Source of the DNA: Brevibacillus fluminis
Lineage (GTDB): Bacteria > Bacillota > Bacilli > Brevibacillales > Brevibacillaceae
Direction of reading: 5' to 3'
NCBI RefSeq assembly: GCF_003710825.1
Contig: NZ_RHHQ01000023.1
Location: forward strand, 62,001-126,000
DNA: 64,000 bases
The notes under the pieces were generated by a model. It was not told the origin of the DNA. It worked only from the letters and a program-made list of their open reading frames with translations, and ran no database searches. Made by a program: the position numbers and the translations under genes. This document shows, piece by piece, positions 24,870-33,970 of this stretch. Within the stretch, counting starts at the first letter, position 1, and every line of letters begins with the position of its first letter.

Positions 24870-26063
24870 TTAGACCCTCAGATTCTCCACGATTGTTGTC
24901 AGACCTTGACCTCCACCAATACACAAGGTTACAAGTCCATAACGGTTTCCCCGGCGTTCCATCTCATACATCAGCTTCGTCATCAAAATTGCCCCGGTGC
25001 CTCCAATCGGATGGCCGAGGGCTATCGCCCCGCCGTTAACATTAAGCTTTTTCTTATCGATGCCAAGCTCTTTCACAACAGCCAACGCTTGAGCCGCAAA
25101 AGCCTCATTTAGTTCAATCAGATCAATATCATTTAGTGTAAGGTCTGCCTGTTTGAGCGCCTTTAAAGTGGATGGAACAGGTCCGATCCCCATGATCTCC
25201 GGTGCGACACCAGCTGAAGCTTGAGAGATAATACGTAGTCGAGGCTGCATTTCTCTTTTTGATGCTTCTTCATCGGACATGATAACTAAAGCTGACGCTC
25301 CGTCGTTTCTACCGCTGGAATTCCCTGCAGTAACAGTCCCTCCCGATTTAAAAACCGCCTTCAGTTCAGCCAATTTCTCGAGCGATGTTACCCTTGGGTG
25401 CTCGTCTGTATCAAACAAGATTGTTTCCTTTCTTGTTTTTTGTTCATAGGGAACGATTTGCTCCATGAATCTACCCTCTCGAATAGCCGCAACTGCCTTC
25501 TCCTGGCTGTCGAGTGCAAATTCATCCTGTTCCTCTCTGCTGATTTTGTATTGTTCAGCCAGGTTTTCAGCGGTTAATCCCATCGTGAGATTTCCGTAGA
25601 TTTCAAATGGTTGTGCTCGCGGTTGACTTTCCGTATTGGGATCAATGATTTCCGCATTACCTGCCCCAAAGCCATAGCGTGCCTTTCGCAAATAATAGGG
25701 AGCATTGCTCATGCTTTCTGCGCCCCCTGCCACGACGATATCGGAAATCCCACACATGATTTCCTGTACCGCGTTATTGATCGCTTGCAGACCGGAAGCA
25801 CACTGGCGATGGACAGTGTAACCCGCTACCTCGATTGGTAGTCCAGCCCGCAAAGATGCCAAGCGCGCCAAATTTGGTTGGTCAGAGCTTTGCTTTGCAT
25901 GTCCCCATACGACCTGATCAATATCTTTTCCATCAATACGAGTCCGTTGCAAAACCTCCTGAATCACTTTTTCAGATAAAAAATCAACTTCAACGTCCCG
26001 AAGAGTCCCACCCATTTTTCCAATTGCTGTCCGAACTCCATCAATAATCACTGCGCTTCTCAT
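24870..26063 (-). CDS. Acetyl-CoA acyltransferase (thiolase)
   Basis: A 397-residue thiolase with the nucleophilic Cys88 (HRQCASG), His351 (GGAIALGHPIG) and the acid/base Cys381 (LCIGGGQG). The degradative or biosynthetic direction cannot be read directly; the setting next to acyl-CoA dehydrogenase, hydratase and 3-hydroxyacyl-CoA dehydrogenase favours cleavage of a 3-oxoacyl-CoA to acetyl-CoA. GGGGGAG precedes the ATG. Confidence 0.93.
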   Translation of the reverse strand: MRSAVIIDGVRTAIGKMGGTLRDVEVDFLSEKVIQEVLQRTRIDGKDIDQVVWGHAKQSSDQPNLARLASLRAGLPIEVAGYTVHRQCASGLQAINNAVQEIMCGISDIVVAGGAESMSNAPYYLRKARYGFGAGNAEIIDPNTESQPRAQPFEIYGNLTMGLTAENLAEQYKISREEQDEFALDSQEKAVAAIREGRFMEQIVPYEQKTRKETILFDTDEHPRVTSLEKLAELKAVFKSGGTVTAGNSSGRNDGASALVIMSDEEASKREMQPRLRIISQASAGVAPEIMGIGPVPSTLKALKQADLTLNDIDLIELNEAFAAQALAVVKELGIDKKKLNVNGGAIALGHPIGGTGAILMTKLMYEMERRGNRYGLVTLCIGGGQGLTTIVENLRV

Positions 26064-26089
26064 TGTTACTCCCCCGATTTAATAGAAGA

Positions 26090-27238
26090 TTATAAATATT
26101 CCCGCTTCAACTCTCCAGCTATGATGTTTTTCTGGATTTGTGAGGTACCTTCGTAAATCGTGGTGATTCGTGCATCTCGATAGTAACGCTCGATCGGGAA
26201 TTCTTTCATGTAACCGACTCCGCCATGGATTTGGATGGCGGTTGCAGCGATGCGATTGTAAACTTCTGAGCCATATAGCTTGGCAATGGCAGCCTCTTTT
26301 ACAACACGCATTCCTTGGTCGCTCATCCATGCGGCACGATAGGTCATCGAACGGAGGAGTTCAATCTCTACCGACATGTCTGCAAGCATATGCTGAACTG
26401 CCTGCTGCTCAAAAATCGGTTTTCCGAACTGTGAACGCTGCATTGCATATTCCATACTCATCTCTAGTAGTTTCACGCATGAACCCAAATTTCTTGCAGC
26501 GAGTCCAGCGCGTCCATTCGCCAATATTTTGAGAGCGTTGACATATCCGGTGCCTTCTGCACCGAGGACATTTTCCGCGGGGACCTCCAAATCCTCAAAA
26601 AACAATTCAGCCGAATGAGAACCTCTAAGTCCCATTTTCTTCTCAACAGAACCAAGCATGAATCCCGGAAAATCTTTCTCCACAATAAACGATGTGATAC
26701 CTTTTGCCCCTTTACTCGGATCCGTTACCGCCATGACCGTAAAAACATGTCCGCAAACGGCATTCGTGATGTAGTGCTTTGAACCGTTCAAAATGTATTT
26801 ATCGCCTTTCTTGACAGCTGTTGTTTTTAAATTGGCTGCGTTGGAGCCTGCGCTCGGTTCTGTTAATGCAAAGGCGCCAATCCATTCACCCGATGCCATC
26901 TTAGGAAGATACTTTTTCTTTTGCTCCTCGGTTCCTAGATCAACGATCCCAACTGTTCCGATGCCGGTATGAGCTCCGATCAATGTGGTATATCCATTGT
27001 GCGTTTTTCCAAGTTCCTCATACACCGCACATTTTCCAACCATATCCAAGCCAAGACCACCGTACTCTTCTGGGATGCTTAATCCGAACAATCCCATCTC
27101 TTTGGACATGTTGATAACTTTCTCTGGTATCTCATCCTTTTCTTCGATTTCCATCGCCACTCTTTCTACTTCATTTTGCACAAAGTCCCCCACTACTTTG
27201 ACCAACATTTGAACGTCTTCCGACATACGAAAATCCAT
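26090..27238 (-). CDS. Short-chain-type acyl-CoA dehydrogenase
   Basis: The 382-residue flavoenzyme has the three-domain acyl-CoA dehydrogenase layout with FALTEPSAGSNA, YITNA and the C-terminal IYEGTSQIQ. The catalytic base is Glu363 in YEGTS, the position used by short- and medium-chain enzymes. It oxidises an acyl-CoA to the 2-enoyl-CoA and hands electrons to ETF. The actual acyl group is unknown; in this unit it may be a substituted C4 acyl-CoA. AGGAGG lies upstream of the ATG, and the gene sits between thiolase and hydratase genes. Confidence 0.92.
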   Translation of the reverse strand: MDFRMSEDVQMLVKVVGDFVQNEVERVAMEIEEKDEIPEKVINMSKEMGLFGLSIPEEYGGLGLDMVGKCAVYEELGKTHNGYTTLIGAHTGIGTVGIVDLGTEEQKKKYLPKMASGEWIGAFALTEPSAGSNAANLKTTAVKKGDKYILNGSKHYITNAVCGHVFTVMAVTDPSKGAKGITSFIVEKDFPGFMLGSVEKKMGLRGSHSAELFFEDLEVPAENVLGAEGTGYVNALKILANGRAGLAARNLGSCVKLLEMSMEYAMQRSQFGKPIFEQQAVQHMLADMSVEIELLRSMTYRAAWMSDQGMRVVKEAAIAKLYGSEVYNRIAATAIQIHGGVGYMKEFPIERYYRDARITTIYEGTSQIQKNIIAGELKREYL

Positions 27239-27256
27239 GGTAAGTGTTCCTCCTTT

Positions 27257-28033
27257 TTATTTTCCTGTAAAATGCGGGATGGTTTTGTTTAAAAATGCCT
27301 GCGTTCCTTCCTTTTTATCCTCCGAGCCCATCAGCACCGTTTGCGCTATTTTTTCGAGGTACAAAGCTGTTTCCATATTCAAATCGTACCCCTGGTGAAT
27401 GACCGCCTTCGCTAGCCGTGCAGCAAGCGGCCCCTTTGAACTAATTTTTTTGGCATATTCTCTGGCAACCGGTATTAAATCATCTAAGGAAACCTTTTTG
27501 CTGATTAGACCTATTTTTTCTGCAATTTCCGCTGTAATAATATCCCCAGTCAAAATCATTTCAAGTGCCTTGCCTTTCCCCACAATTCTGGAGAGCCTTT
27601 GTGTTCCTCCAGCTCCCGGCATTATCCCCAGGTTTAACTCAGGTAACCCTAATTTGACATGTTCAGCAGCAATCCGGATGTCACACGCTAGTGCTAATTC
27701 CAGTCCGCCTCCGAGGGCAAGTCCATTGATAGCCGCTATCGTTGGTTTTTCGAACATTTCGATTTTTCTGTACGTTGAAGTCATGTTTGGATTCAGTGCT
27801 TGAATCATAGTCCTTTTATGTAACTCGGCGATATCCGCACCGGCAGCGAACGACTTTTCTCCAGTACCAGTAATGATGACGACATTTACGCGGGCATCGT
27901 TCTGCCACTCACTCATGACATTTTCAATCTCGTGTAATGTTTCCAAATCCAATGCATTTCGTAAGTGCGGACGGTTAATCGTAATCAAACCGATCTCATC
28001 ACTTACATTCGTTACAATATTTGTGTAATACAT
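27257..28033 (-). CDS. Enoyl-CoA hydratase/isomerase family protein
   Basis: A 258-residue crotonase-fold protein. AAGADI forms the oxyanion region, and both catalytic glutamates of true hydratases are present: Glu112 (ALGGGLELALACD) and Glu132 (GLPELNLG, followed by MPGAGGTQRL). It should hydrate the enoyl-CoA made by the adjacent dehydrogenase. GAGGGG precedes the ATG. Confidence 0.92.
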   Translation of the reverse strand: MYYTNIVTNVSDEIGLITINRPHLRNALDLETLHEIENVMSEWQNDARVNVVIITGTGEKSFAAGADIAELHKRTMIQALNPNMTSTYRKIEMFEKPTIAAINGLALGGGLELALACDIRIAAEHVKLGLPELNLGIMPGAGGTQRLSRIVGKGKALEMILTGDIITAEIAEKIGLISKKVSLDDLIPVAREYAKKISSKGPLAARLAKAVIHQGYDLNMETALYLEKIAQTVLMGSEDKKEGTQAFLNKTIPHFTGK

Positions 28034-28058
28034 GCCGTCCCCTCATTTCATTTCTTGG

Positions 28059-28706
28059 TTACAAAGACATTACTTTCACGTCTCTAGAAACCTCAAACGT
28101 CGCTTCAGTACTGTAACGGATGTCTTCCAGCGAACTCTCCGGCGCAATTTCCTGCAGGTATAATTTGTCATCTTCTATCTTAAATACAGCTTTTTCGGTC
28201 ACGATTTTGCTTGCCTGGCGAATACCACTAGTCGGATAGGTAAGACGTTTGACAATCTTTGGTCGGTGTTCTTTGCTGAGATGAAGCGTTGCTACAATAA
28301 TCGTTTTGGTATTCGCGATTAAATCCATCGCACCGCCTACCCCGAGAATATCCGCTCCCGGTATCGCCCAATTGGCAATTTCCCCTGTTTCACTTACCTG
28401 CAATGCTCCGAGAACCGCAATATCAATATGGCCACCGCGGATCATCGCAAAGGAATCAGCACTCGAAAAGATCGATGCTCCTTCTTCAAGAGTAATGGGA
28501 TGCTTGCTTGCACTGATTAAATCCATATCCACATCTTCTCTTGCTGGAGTCGCTCCCATGCCGAGCACTCCATTTTCCGATTGCAAATATACCCCATGAT
28601 TGATTGGTAGAAAGTCCTGGATCAAGGTTGGAATCCCTACGCCCAGATTAACAACCATTCCCCGTTTCAGCTCCAACGCAACACGCTTTGCTATGTTTAC
28701 CCGCAT
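28059..28706 (-). CDS. 3-oxoacid CoA-transferase beta subunit
   Basis: The beta subunit of a family I CoA-transferase, with the active-site glutamate in QSENGVLGMG and GGHIDIAVLGALQVS. Paired with the alpha subunit (28720) it moves CoA from a donor such as succinyl- or acetyl-CoA onto a carboxylic acid. I chose ATG 28706 (AAGGA seven bases upstream), 13 bases after the alpha stop, which gives an N-terminus like B. subtilis ScoB; an ATG at 28745 is also possible. In this unit it could activate the growth substrate or release CoA from a product. Confidence 0.9.
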   Translation of the reverse strand: MRVNIAKRVALELKRGMVVNLGVGIPTLIQDFLPINHGVYLQSENGVLGMGATPAREDVDMDLISASKHPITLEEGASIFSSADSFAMIRGGHIDIAVLGALQVSETGEIANWAIPGADILGVGGAMDLIANTKTIIVATLHLSKEHRPKIVKRLTYPTSGIRQASKIVTEKAVFKIEDDKLYLQEIAPESSLEDIRYSTEATFEVSRDVKVMSL

Positions 28707-28719
28707 CTTGACTTCCTTG

Positions 28720-29445
28720 TTATCGATTCGTTGGTTTTTCAACATAGTCCCCCCCGACTTTGGCATAGCGTTCATTCAACACTAGAATGTCTACAAAAGA
28801 ATGGGGTGTGACGATGTGCTCGGGATCGAGCGTACCTGCCATGACAATCTCGTCTACCTCAGCAATGACCAAGTCTGCTGCAGTCGCCATGATTGGATTG
28901 AAGTTTCGAGCTGATTTTGTATAAATGAGATTTCCGAGGGTATCCGCTTTATGAGCTTTAATCAGCGCTACATTGGCTCGTATGCTCTCGATCAGGATAT
29001 ATCTTTCACCATTTATGACTTTTTCTTCTTTTCCTTCACTGAGTAGCGTCCCCACTGCTGTCTTCGTATAAAAACCGCCGATACCCGCCCCTCCGCATCG
29101 GATGGCTTCTGCAAGAGTACCTTGAGGGATTACTTCTATCTCGAGTAGTCCTTGCTTCCAAGCGAGAACGGCATCACGGTTGGAAGTGAAATATGAGCCG
29201 ATCGCCTTTTTGATATGACGCGAGAGAAGTAATTTACCAAGTCCCTTCCCCGCTTCTCCCAAATTATTGCTGATGATGGTTAAGTCTCTTATCTGATTTT
29301 GTTCGGTTATCACATCGATACAAGTAAGCGGTGTTCCACAAAGACCAAAGCCTCCAACAAGAACGCGATCCCCACTTTTAATCAGTTCGATGGCTTTTTT
29401 GGCCGAAAGTAGCTTTGGGATCTCATTTCGGTTAGGAATAGTCAT
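28720..29445 (-). CDS. 3-oxoacid CoA-transferase alpha subunit
   Basis: The alpha subunit of the same CoA-transferase, recognised by VLVGGFGLCGTP, ISNNLGEAGKGLGKLL and GVGTLLSEGKE-like segments. ATG 29445 has AGGAG nine bases upstream. The gene overlaps the 3' end of the 3-hydroxyacyl-CoA dehydrogenase gene by 14 bases, showing tight translational linkage. The pair resembles ScoAB/AtoDA. Confidence 0.9.
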   Translation of the reverse strand: MTIPNRNEIPKLLSAKKAIELIKSGDRVLVGGFGLCGTPLTCIDVITEQNQIRDLTIISNNLGEAGKGLGKLLLSRHIKKAIGSYFTSNRDAVLAWKQGLLEIEVIPQGTLAEAIRCGGAGIGGFYTKTAVGTLLSEGKEEKVINGERYILIESIRANVALIKAHKADTLGNLIYTKSARNFNPIMATAADLVIAEVDEIVMAGTLDPEHIVTPHSFVDILVLNERYAKVGGDYVEKPTNR

Positions 29446-30277
29446 AAAAACCAGCTCCTGATTTTCGCCCAAGTCGTCCTGCTTTCACGTACTTGATAAG
29501 CAGGGGGCAGGGACGGTACTTTTCGCCCAATGTTTTATGCAAATACTCCATATTTCTCAACCTGGTATCCAACCCAACCAAATCGGCTAATTCGAGAGGA
29601 CCCATTGGATGATTTAAACCTAATTTCATTGCTCGATCGATATCTTCTGCTGAAGCGACCCCCTCCATCAAAATGTTCATCGCTTCATTCCCAATCAGGC
29701 AATTCATTCGGCTGGTAACGAAACCAGGGAATTCATTGACTTGAACCGTTTCCTTCCCCATTTTGACTGCAACTTTCTTGACAAACTCGACCGTTTCATC
29801 TGAAGTTTGCAGCCCTCTGACGATTTCAATGAGTTTCATTTTATGGACGGGATTGAAGAAGTGCATGGCAATACATTTATCTGGTCGGCTGGTGGAGGCG
29901 GCAATCTCTGTCGGACTCATCGTTGAGGTATTGGTCGCCAAAATTGTATCAGGATGTGTTCGTTCATCTAGTTTTTTAAAAATCTCTACTTTCAGCTCCA
30001 TGGATTCAAACACAGCCTCGATTACAAGAGATACGTCCCGAACCGCCTCCCCCATATCAGTTGTATAGGTAATTCGCTGAAGTGCCTCCTCTGCATTCTC
30101 TTTGTCAAGGAACCCTCTAGCCACGCTATGCTGCATAGTGGTTTCAATGTAATGGCTCGCTTTTCCTAATGACTCTTCAGAGACATCGTTTACTTTTACG
30201 CGAAATCCTCCCAACGCTCCCGCGAGTGCGATCCCTCTTCCCATTGTGCCTGCTCCAACTACGCATATTGTATCCAC
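29432..30277 (-). CDS. 3-hydroxyacyl-CoA dehydrogenase (HBD type)
   Basis: A 281-residue NAD-dependent enzyme with an N-terminal GAGTMGRGIA nucleotide motif, NTSTMSPTEIA and the catalytic His in MHFFNPVHKM. The C-terminal helical domain has EFPGFVTSRMNCLIGNEA. It matches 3-hydroxybutyryl-CoA dehydrogenases, but 3-hydroxyacyl-CoA with other C4 chains are possible. It starts with GTG behind GAGGGG. It lies between the aldehyde dehydrogenase and CoA-transferase genes. Confidence 0.92.
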   Translation of the reverse strand: MDTICVVGAGTMGRGIALAGALGGFRVKVNDVSEESLGKASHYIETTMQHSVARGFLDKENAEEALQRITYTTDMGEAVRDVSLVIEAVFESMELKVEIFKKLDERTHPDTILATNTSTMSPTEIAASTSRPDKCIAMHFFNPVHKMKLIEIVRGLQTSDETVEFVKKVAVKMGKETVQVNEFPGFVTSRMNCLIGNEAMNILMEGVASAEDIDRAMKLGLNHPMGPLELADLVGLDTRLRNMEYLHKTLGEKYRPCPLLIKYVKAGRLGRKSGAGFYDYS

Positions 30278-30304
30278 TTGACTGTCCCCTCTCTTTCGTA
30301 AGAC

Positions 30305-31723
30305 TTACATCTGCACGGATACCATTTTGAGCGAAAGATACTCTTCAATTCCCTCGCTTCCACCTTCTCTTCCCAAGCCACTTTCCTTGATTCCGCCAAA
30401 TGGTGCTTGCACGGAAAATGGAAAAGGATCATTGACTCCAACCATTCCATATTCTAAGCTTTCTGACACGCGGTACATTCTCGACAAATCATTTGTATAG
30501 AAATAAGAAGCTAATCCGTATTCAATGGCATTTGCCTTCTGAATGACCTCTTCTTCTGTAAAAAACCGAATAAGTGGCGCGACAGGTCCAAATGTTTCCT
30601 CGTGGACGATAACCATGCTTTCATGAACATCTGTAAGAATCGTTGGCGGATAAAAATGCCCTTTTTCATATGCCCCTTCGGTCAACCGAGTTCCACCACA
30701 TAGTACCTTTGCACCCTTACTTATCGCGTCTACGACTTGCTCATGCACTTTTTCGACGCCTTCCTGATTGATCATGGCACCTAACTGATTTTTTTCATCA
30801 AGACCATTTCCGACCCTCAGTCGTTCCACTTTCTCCAAAAAGCCTCTCGAGAATTCCTCATATATTTTGTCATGCACGTAGATTCTGTTTGCGCAAACAC
30901 ATTGCTGACCCGCGGAAGCAAATTTGCTTTGGATGGCACCTTCAATCGCAAGTGGAATATCTGCATCTTCAAATACAATAAACGGAGCGTGTCCCCCTAA
31001 TTCCATCGAAACACGTTTTACAGTATCCGCTGATTGCCGAATTAATTGTTTTCCAACTTCAGTAGATCCTGTGAAAGAGATCTTGCGTACGATTGAACTA
31101 TTCATGAATGCCTGCGAAATCGGGCCGGACTGGCCAATGACTAAATTCACGACGCCTTTCGGCAGACCAACCTCATGGAATATTCTGAATAATTCAACTG
31201 CAGATAATGGTGCTTCCTTTGATGGCTTAAGGATGACTGTACAACCAGCAGCTAGGGCTGGACCGAGTTTTCTGGCGATCATCGACAGCGGATAGTTCCA
31301 TGGCGTGATCGCCGCAACTACTCCAACAGGATGCTTATCCACTCGGATGCGTTTGTTGGATAATGAAGCCGGAACCGTTTTTCCATATACACGTCGTGCT
31401 TCTTCCGCGAACCATTTGAAAAAGGAGATGGTGCTTGCAACCTCATAACGTGAATTATGAATTGATTTGCCCATTTCTTTTGTAATGAGTTCGGCCAAGT
31501 ACTCTCGTTTCTCTTCCAGCTTTGCCGTGATCTTGTGTAAAAACACCGCACGTTCATCAGCCGTTGTTCGTGACCAAAAGGAAAATGCGATACTTGCCGC
31601 CTGGATTGCATGGTCGGTTTCACTCTGGCCGACAGCGAATACTTCATCAATGATGTCACCGGTAGCCGGGTTGACGACTTTAATCTTTTCTGTTGTTTTT
31701 AACCACTCTCCATTGATGTACAT
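30305..31723 (-). CDS. Aldehyde dehydrogenase (succinate-semialdehyde dehydrogenase-like)
   Basis: A 472-residue NAD(P)-dependent aldehyde dehydrogenase. It has ITPWNYPLSM, the catalytic glutamate in MELGGHAPFI and the catalytic Cys in GQQCVCANR. It is most like GabD-type enzymes that oxidise C4 semialdehydes. As first gene of the beta-oxidation-like unit it may produce the acid that is then activated to a CoA ester; 4-trimethylaminobutyraldehyde, succinic semialdehyde and malic semialdehyde are candidates. The promoter (31768-31796) carries the regional operator motif. Confidence 0.9.
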   Translation of the reverse strand: MYINGEWLKTTEKIKVVNPATGDIIDEVFAVGQSETDHAIQAASIAFSFWSRTTADERAVFLHKITAKLEEKREYLAELITKEMGKSIHNSRYEVASTISFFKWFAEEARRVYGKTVPASLSNKRIRVDKHPVGVVAAITPWNYPLSMIARKLGPALAAGCTVILKPSKEAPLSAVELFRIFHEVGLPKGVVNLVIGQSGPISQAFMNSSIVRKISFTGSTEVGKQLIRQSADTVKRVSMELGGHAPFIVFEDADIPLAIEGAIQSKFASAGQQCVCANRIYVHDKIYEEFSRGFLEKVERLRVGNGLDEKNQLGAMINQEGVEKVHEQVVDAISKGAKVLCGGTRLTEGAYEKGHFYPPTILTDVHESMVIVHEETFGPVAPLIRFFTEEEVIQKANAIEYGLASYFYTNDLSRMYRVSESLEYGMVGVNDPFPFSVQAPFGGIKESGLGREGGSEGIEEYLSLKMVSVQM

Positions 31724-31767
31724 AATGATTGTTCACTTCCTTTCCTGATATTTCTGTCTATATTCAA

Positions 31768-31800
31768 ATTGTATATCCAATCATATATGATTTCAACATA
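31768..31800 (-). promoter_or_regulatory. Promoter of the beta-oxidation-like operon with operator (site D)
   Basis: Minus-strand TTGAAA (31791-31796), a 17-bp spacer and TACAAT (31768-31773). The motif ATATATGATT occurs in both directions around the palindrome TCATATATGA (31781-31790), filling the spacer. Confidence 0.65.
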
Positions 31801-31844
31801 ATTCTTTTCCGTTACAAAAAAAGCTCGTCACAGTTCTTGGAATG

Positions 31845-31886
31845 AAGAAAAAAAACTACGATCCAGGTCAAGTTGGATCGTAGTTT
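31845..31886 (-). terminator. Terminator of the peptide ABC/HyuA operon
   Basis: AAACTACGATCC / GGATCGTAGTTT, a 12-bp perfect stem (31853-31886), is followed on the minus strand by an eight-base T tract. It separates the ABC unit from the aldehyde dehydrogenase promoter. Confidence 0.9.
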
Positions 31887-31987
31887 ACATTCTATACATT
31901 GGCTTAACCAGCCCTCGGTTAAAAGGAAAACTTTACTTTCAGTATAGTTTTGGGTCCATAAATCGACGGTAGGTTCCCTCTCTTTTC

Positions 31988-32968
31988 CTACATTTTGATT
32001 TCGTTAGCAGCGCCAATTTGGCAGCGCAGCCAATGCCCCGGTCTCACTTCCCGAAGCTCCTGTGGCTCTGTTTGACAAATGTCCATATGATACGGACAAC
32101 GGGTTGCGAATCGACAGCCAGGGGGAGGGTTGACCGCCTTTGGCATCTCGCCTTCATAAAAAGTGAGGGCAAACTCGGTCTCGTCGATCACCGGAAGTGA
32201 CTGAAGCAGCAGTTTCGTGTAGGGATGCAGGGGGTCGTTGAATATCTCCTCTGTCGACCCCATCTCGACGATCTGGCCAAGATACATAACTGCCAGTCGG
32301 GAACACATATGTTTAATCACGCTAAGATCATGGGACACAAGCAGATACGTCAGATTTTTTTTCTCTTGCAAATCTTTCAGTAGATTCAGAATCTGCGCCT
32401 GCACCGACATGTCCAGTGCCGATGTCGGCTCATCCAGAATGACAAGGCGCGGGTCGAGTGCTATAGCTCGGGCAATACCGACTCGCTGGCGCTGTCCGCC
32501 GCTTAATTGGTGGGGAAAGCGTCCTGCAAAGTCAGCAGGCAGTCCAACCTGCTCCAGCAGCTCACGAACCTTGTGCTCACGCTCTGTAAATGACAAACGC
32601 ATATGTGTTAAAAGTGGCTCTTCGATAATTGCCCCGATTTTCATTTTCGGGTTTATCGACCAAAACGGGTCTTGAAACACCATTTGGATGTTTTTGCTGT
32701 TTTTGCGCGCGTCCCGCTTATTGAGACTGAATAAATCCTGACCATTAAACCGAATTGTTCCGGTGGTCGGTGCGTATAACTTCAGAAGCGTTCGGGAAAG
32801 GGTGCTTTTGCCGCAGCCAGATTCGCCTACCAGTCCGAAACACTCCCCTTCCTGGAGGGAAAAGCTGACATCGTCCACAGCGTGCACGGTCTGCATTTTG
32901 CCAAACCAACCATTTCGTACGCTAAAAAATTTTTTCAGTTGCTCCACTTCCAAAATAGGTGTAGCCAT
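31988..32968 (-). CDS. Peptide-type ABC transporter ATPase (OppF/DppF-like)
   Basis: The ATPase of about 326 residues has Walker A GESGCGKST, the signature LSGGQRQR, Walker B LVILDEPTSALD and the C-terminal oligopeptide-transporter extension with four cysteines (PGCRFATRCPYHMDIC...C) that may bind an Fe-S cluster. ATG 32968 has GAGGTG ten bases upstream; an ATG at 32977 is too close to it. It is the last gene of the ABC unit and works with the DppD-like ATPase, two permeases and a lipoprotein. Confidence 0.93.
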   Translation of the reverse strand: MATPILEVEQLKKFFSVRNGWFGKMQTVHAVDDVSFSLQEGECFGLVGESGCGKSTLSRTLLKLYAPTTGTIRFNGQDLFSLNKRDARKNSKNIQMVFQDPFWSINPKMKIGAIIEEPLLTHMRLSFTEREHKVRELLEQVGLPADFAGRFPHQLSGGQRQRVGIARAIALDPRLVILDEPTSALDMSVQAQILNLLKDLQEKKNLTYLLVSHDLSVIKHMCSRLAVMYLGQIVEMGSTEEIFNDPLHPYTKLLLQSLPVIDETEFALTFYEGEMPKAVNPPPGCRFATRCPYHMDICQTEPQELREVRPGHWLRCQIGAANEIKM

Positions 32969-32977
32969 ATGTGTCAT

Positions 32978-33955
32978 TCACCTCTTCTCTTCCACCGGAT
33001 GAAAGCAAGCGATCTCGTGCTCGTCGCTGGCCGTAGCAAGAGTCGGCACCTCCGCTTGGCAAAGATCGCTTACACGGGGACAGCGGTTCGCAAATCGACA
33101 ACCGCGAATCGGCTCTGCCGGGCTCGACACGCGCCCTCCGATTACCGGCAAACGGTCGCGTTTGTCCTTGATACGCGGGATCGCTTCCAACAGCATTCGC
33201 GTGTAGGGATGGCGCGGGTGCTTAAGTACTTCGCGAGTTGGTCCCGTTTCAACAATGCGCCCTCCGTACAAAACCGCAATCCGATCAGCCATCTTAGAGA
33301 CGATGCCCAGATTGTGCGTGATGAACAGGACGGACGTTCCCTTTTCCCGCTTCAATTTATCGATAAGGAATAGGATTTGCGATTGAATCGTTACATCCAA
33401 CGCCGTAGTCGGCTCGTCCGCAATCAGCATTCGTGGCTCACAGACGATTGCCATTGCAATCATTACGCGTTGTCGTTGCCCCCCGGAAAGTTCATGCGGA
33501 AAGCGTTGCATCAGCCGCCCCGGATCAGGCAGACCTACGTACCGCAGCGCTCTGATTGCCTGATCGCGTGCCTCAATCTTGGAGACGCCGGTATGCATCT
33601 GAATCACATCGATGATCGGATCACCGATGCGAAACACCGGATTGAGGGAGCTCATTGGGTCCTGAAAGATCATCGTGATTTCCTCGCCGCGAATACGATC
33701 CAGCTCGGATTGCTTACAACCTAGTAAGTCGCGGCCGTCAAACATGATTTTCCCCGCGGTGACCCGGGCCTTTTGTGTGGGGAATAGCTGCATGATAGAC
33801 GAAGCAGTCATGGATTTTCCGGAACCGGTCTCCCCGACCAGTGCAAGCATTTCACCGCGTGCAAGCGAAAGATGATCTAGTTCCAGTGCAGTGATGTCTA
33901 GCGCGCGCGTCTTGATGTGAACACGCACATTTTCCATGTGGAGTAAATTGCTCAT
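32978..33955 (-). CDS. Peptide-type ABC transporter ATPase (OppD/DppD-like)
   Basis: A 325-residue ATPase with Walker A GETGSGKS, Q-loop FQDPMSSLNP, signature LSGGQRQR, Walker B MLIADEPTTALD and a C-terminal Cys-containing extension (GCRFANRCP). AAGAGGTGG precedes the ATG. It pairs with the DppF-like ATPase as the motor of the importer. Confidence 0.93.
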   Translation of the reverse strand: MSNLLHMENVRVHIKTRALDITALELDHLSLARGEMLALVGETGSGKSMTASSIMQLFPTQKARVTAGKIMFDGRDLLGCKQSELDRIRGEEITMIFQDPMSSLNPVFRIGDPIIDVIQMHTGVSKIEARDQAIRALRYVGLPDPGRLMQRFPHELSGGQRQRVMIAMAIVCEPRMLIADEPTTALDVTIQSQILFLIDKLKREKGTSVLFITHNLGIVSKMADRIAVLYGGRIVETGPTREVLKHPRHPYTRMLLEAIPRIKDKRDRLPVIGGRVSSPAEPIRGCRFANRCPRVSDLCQAEVPTLATASDEHEIACFHPVEEKR

Positions 33956-33970
33956 ATCGCCACCTCTTTC

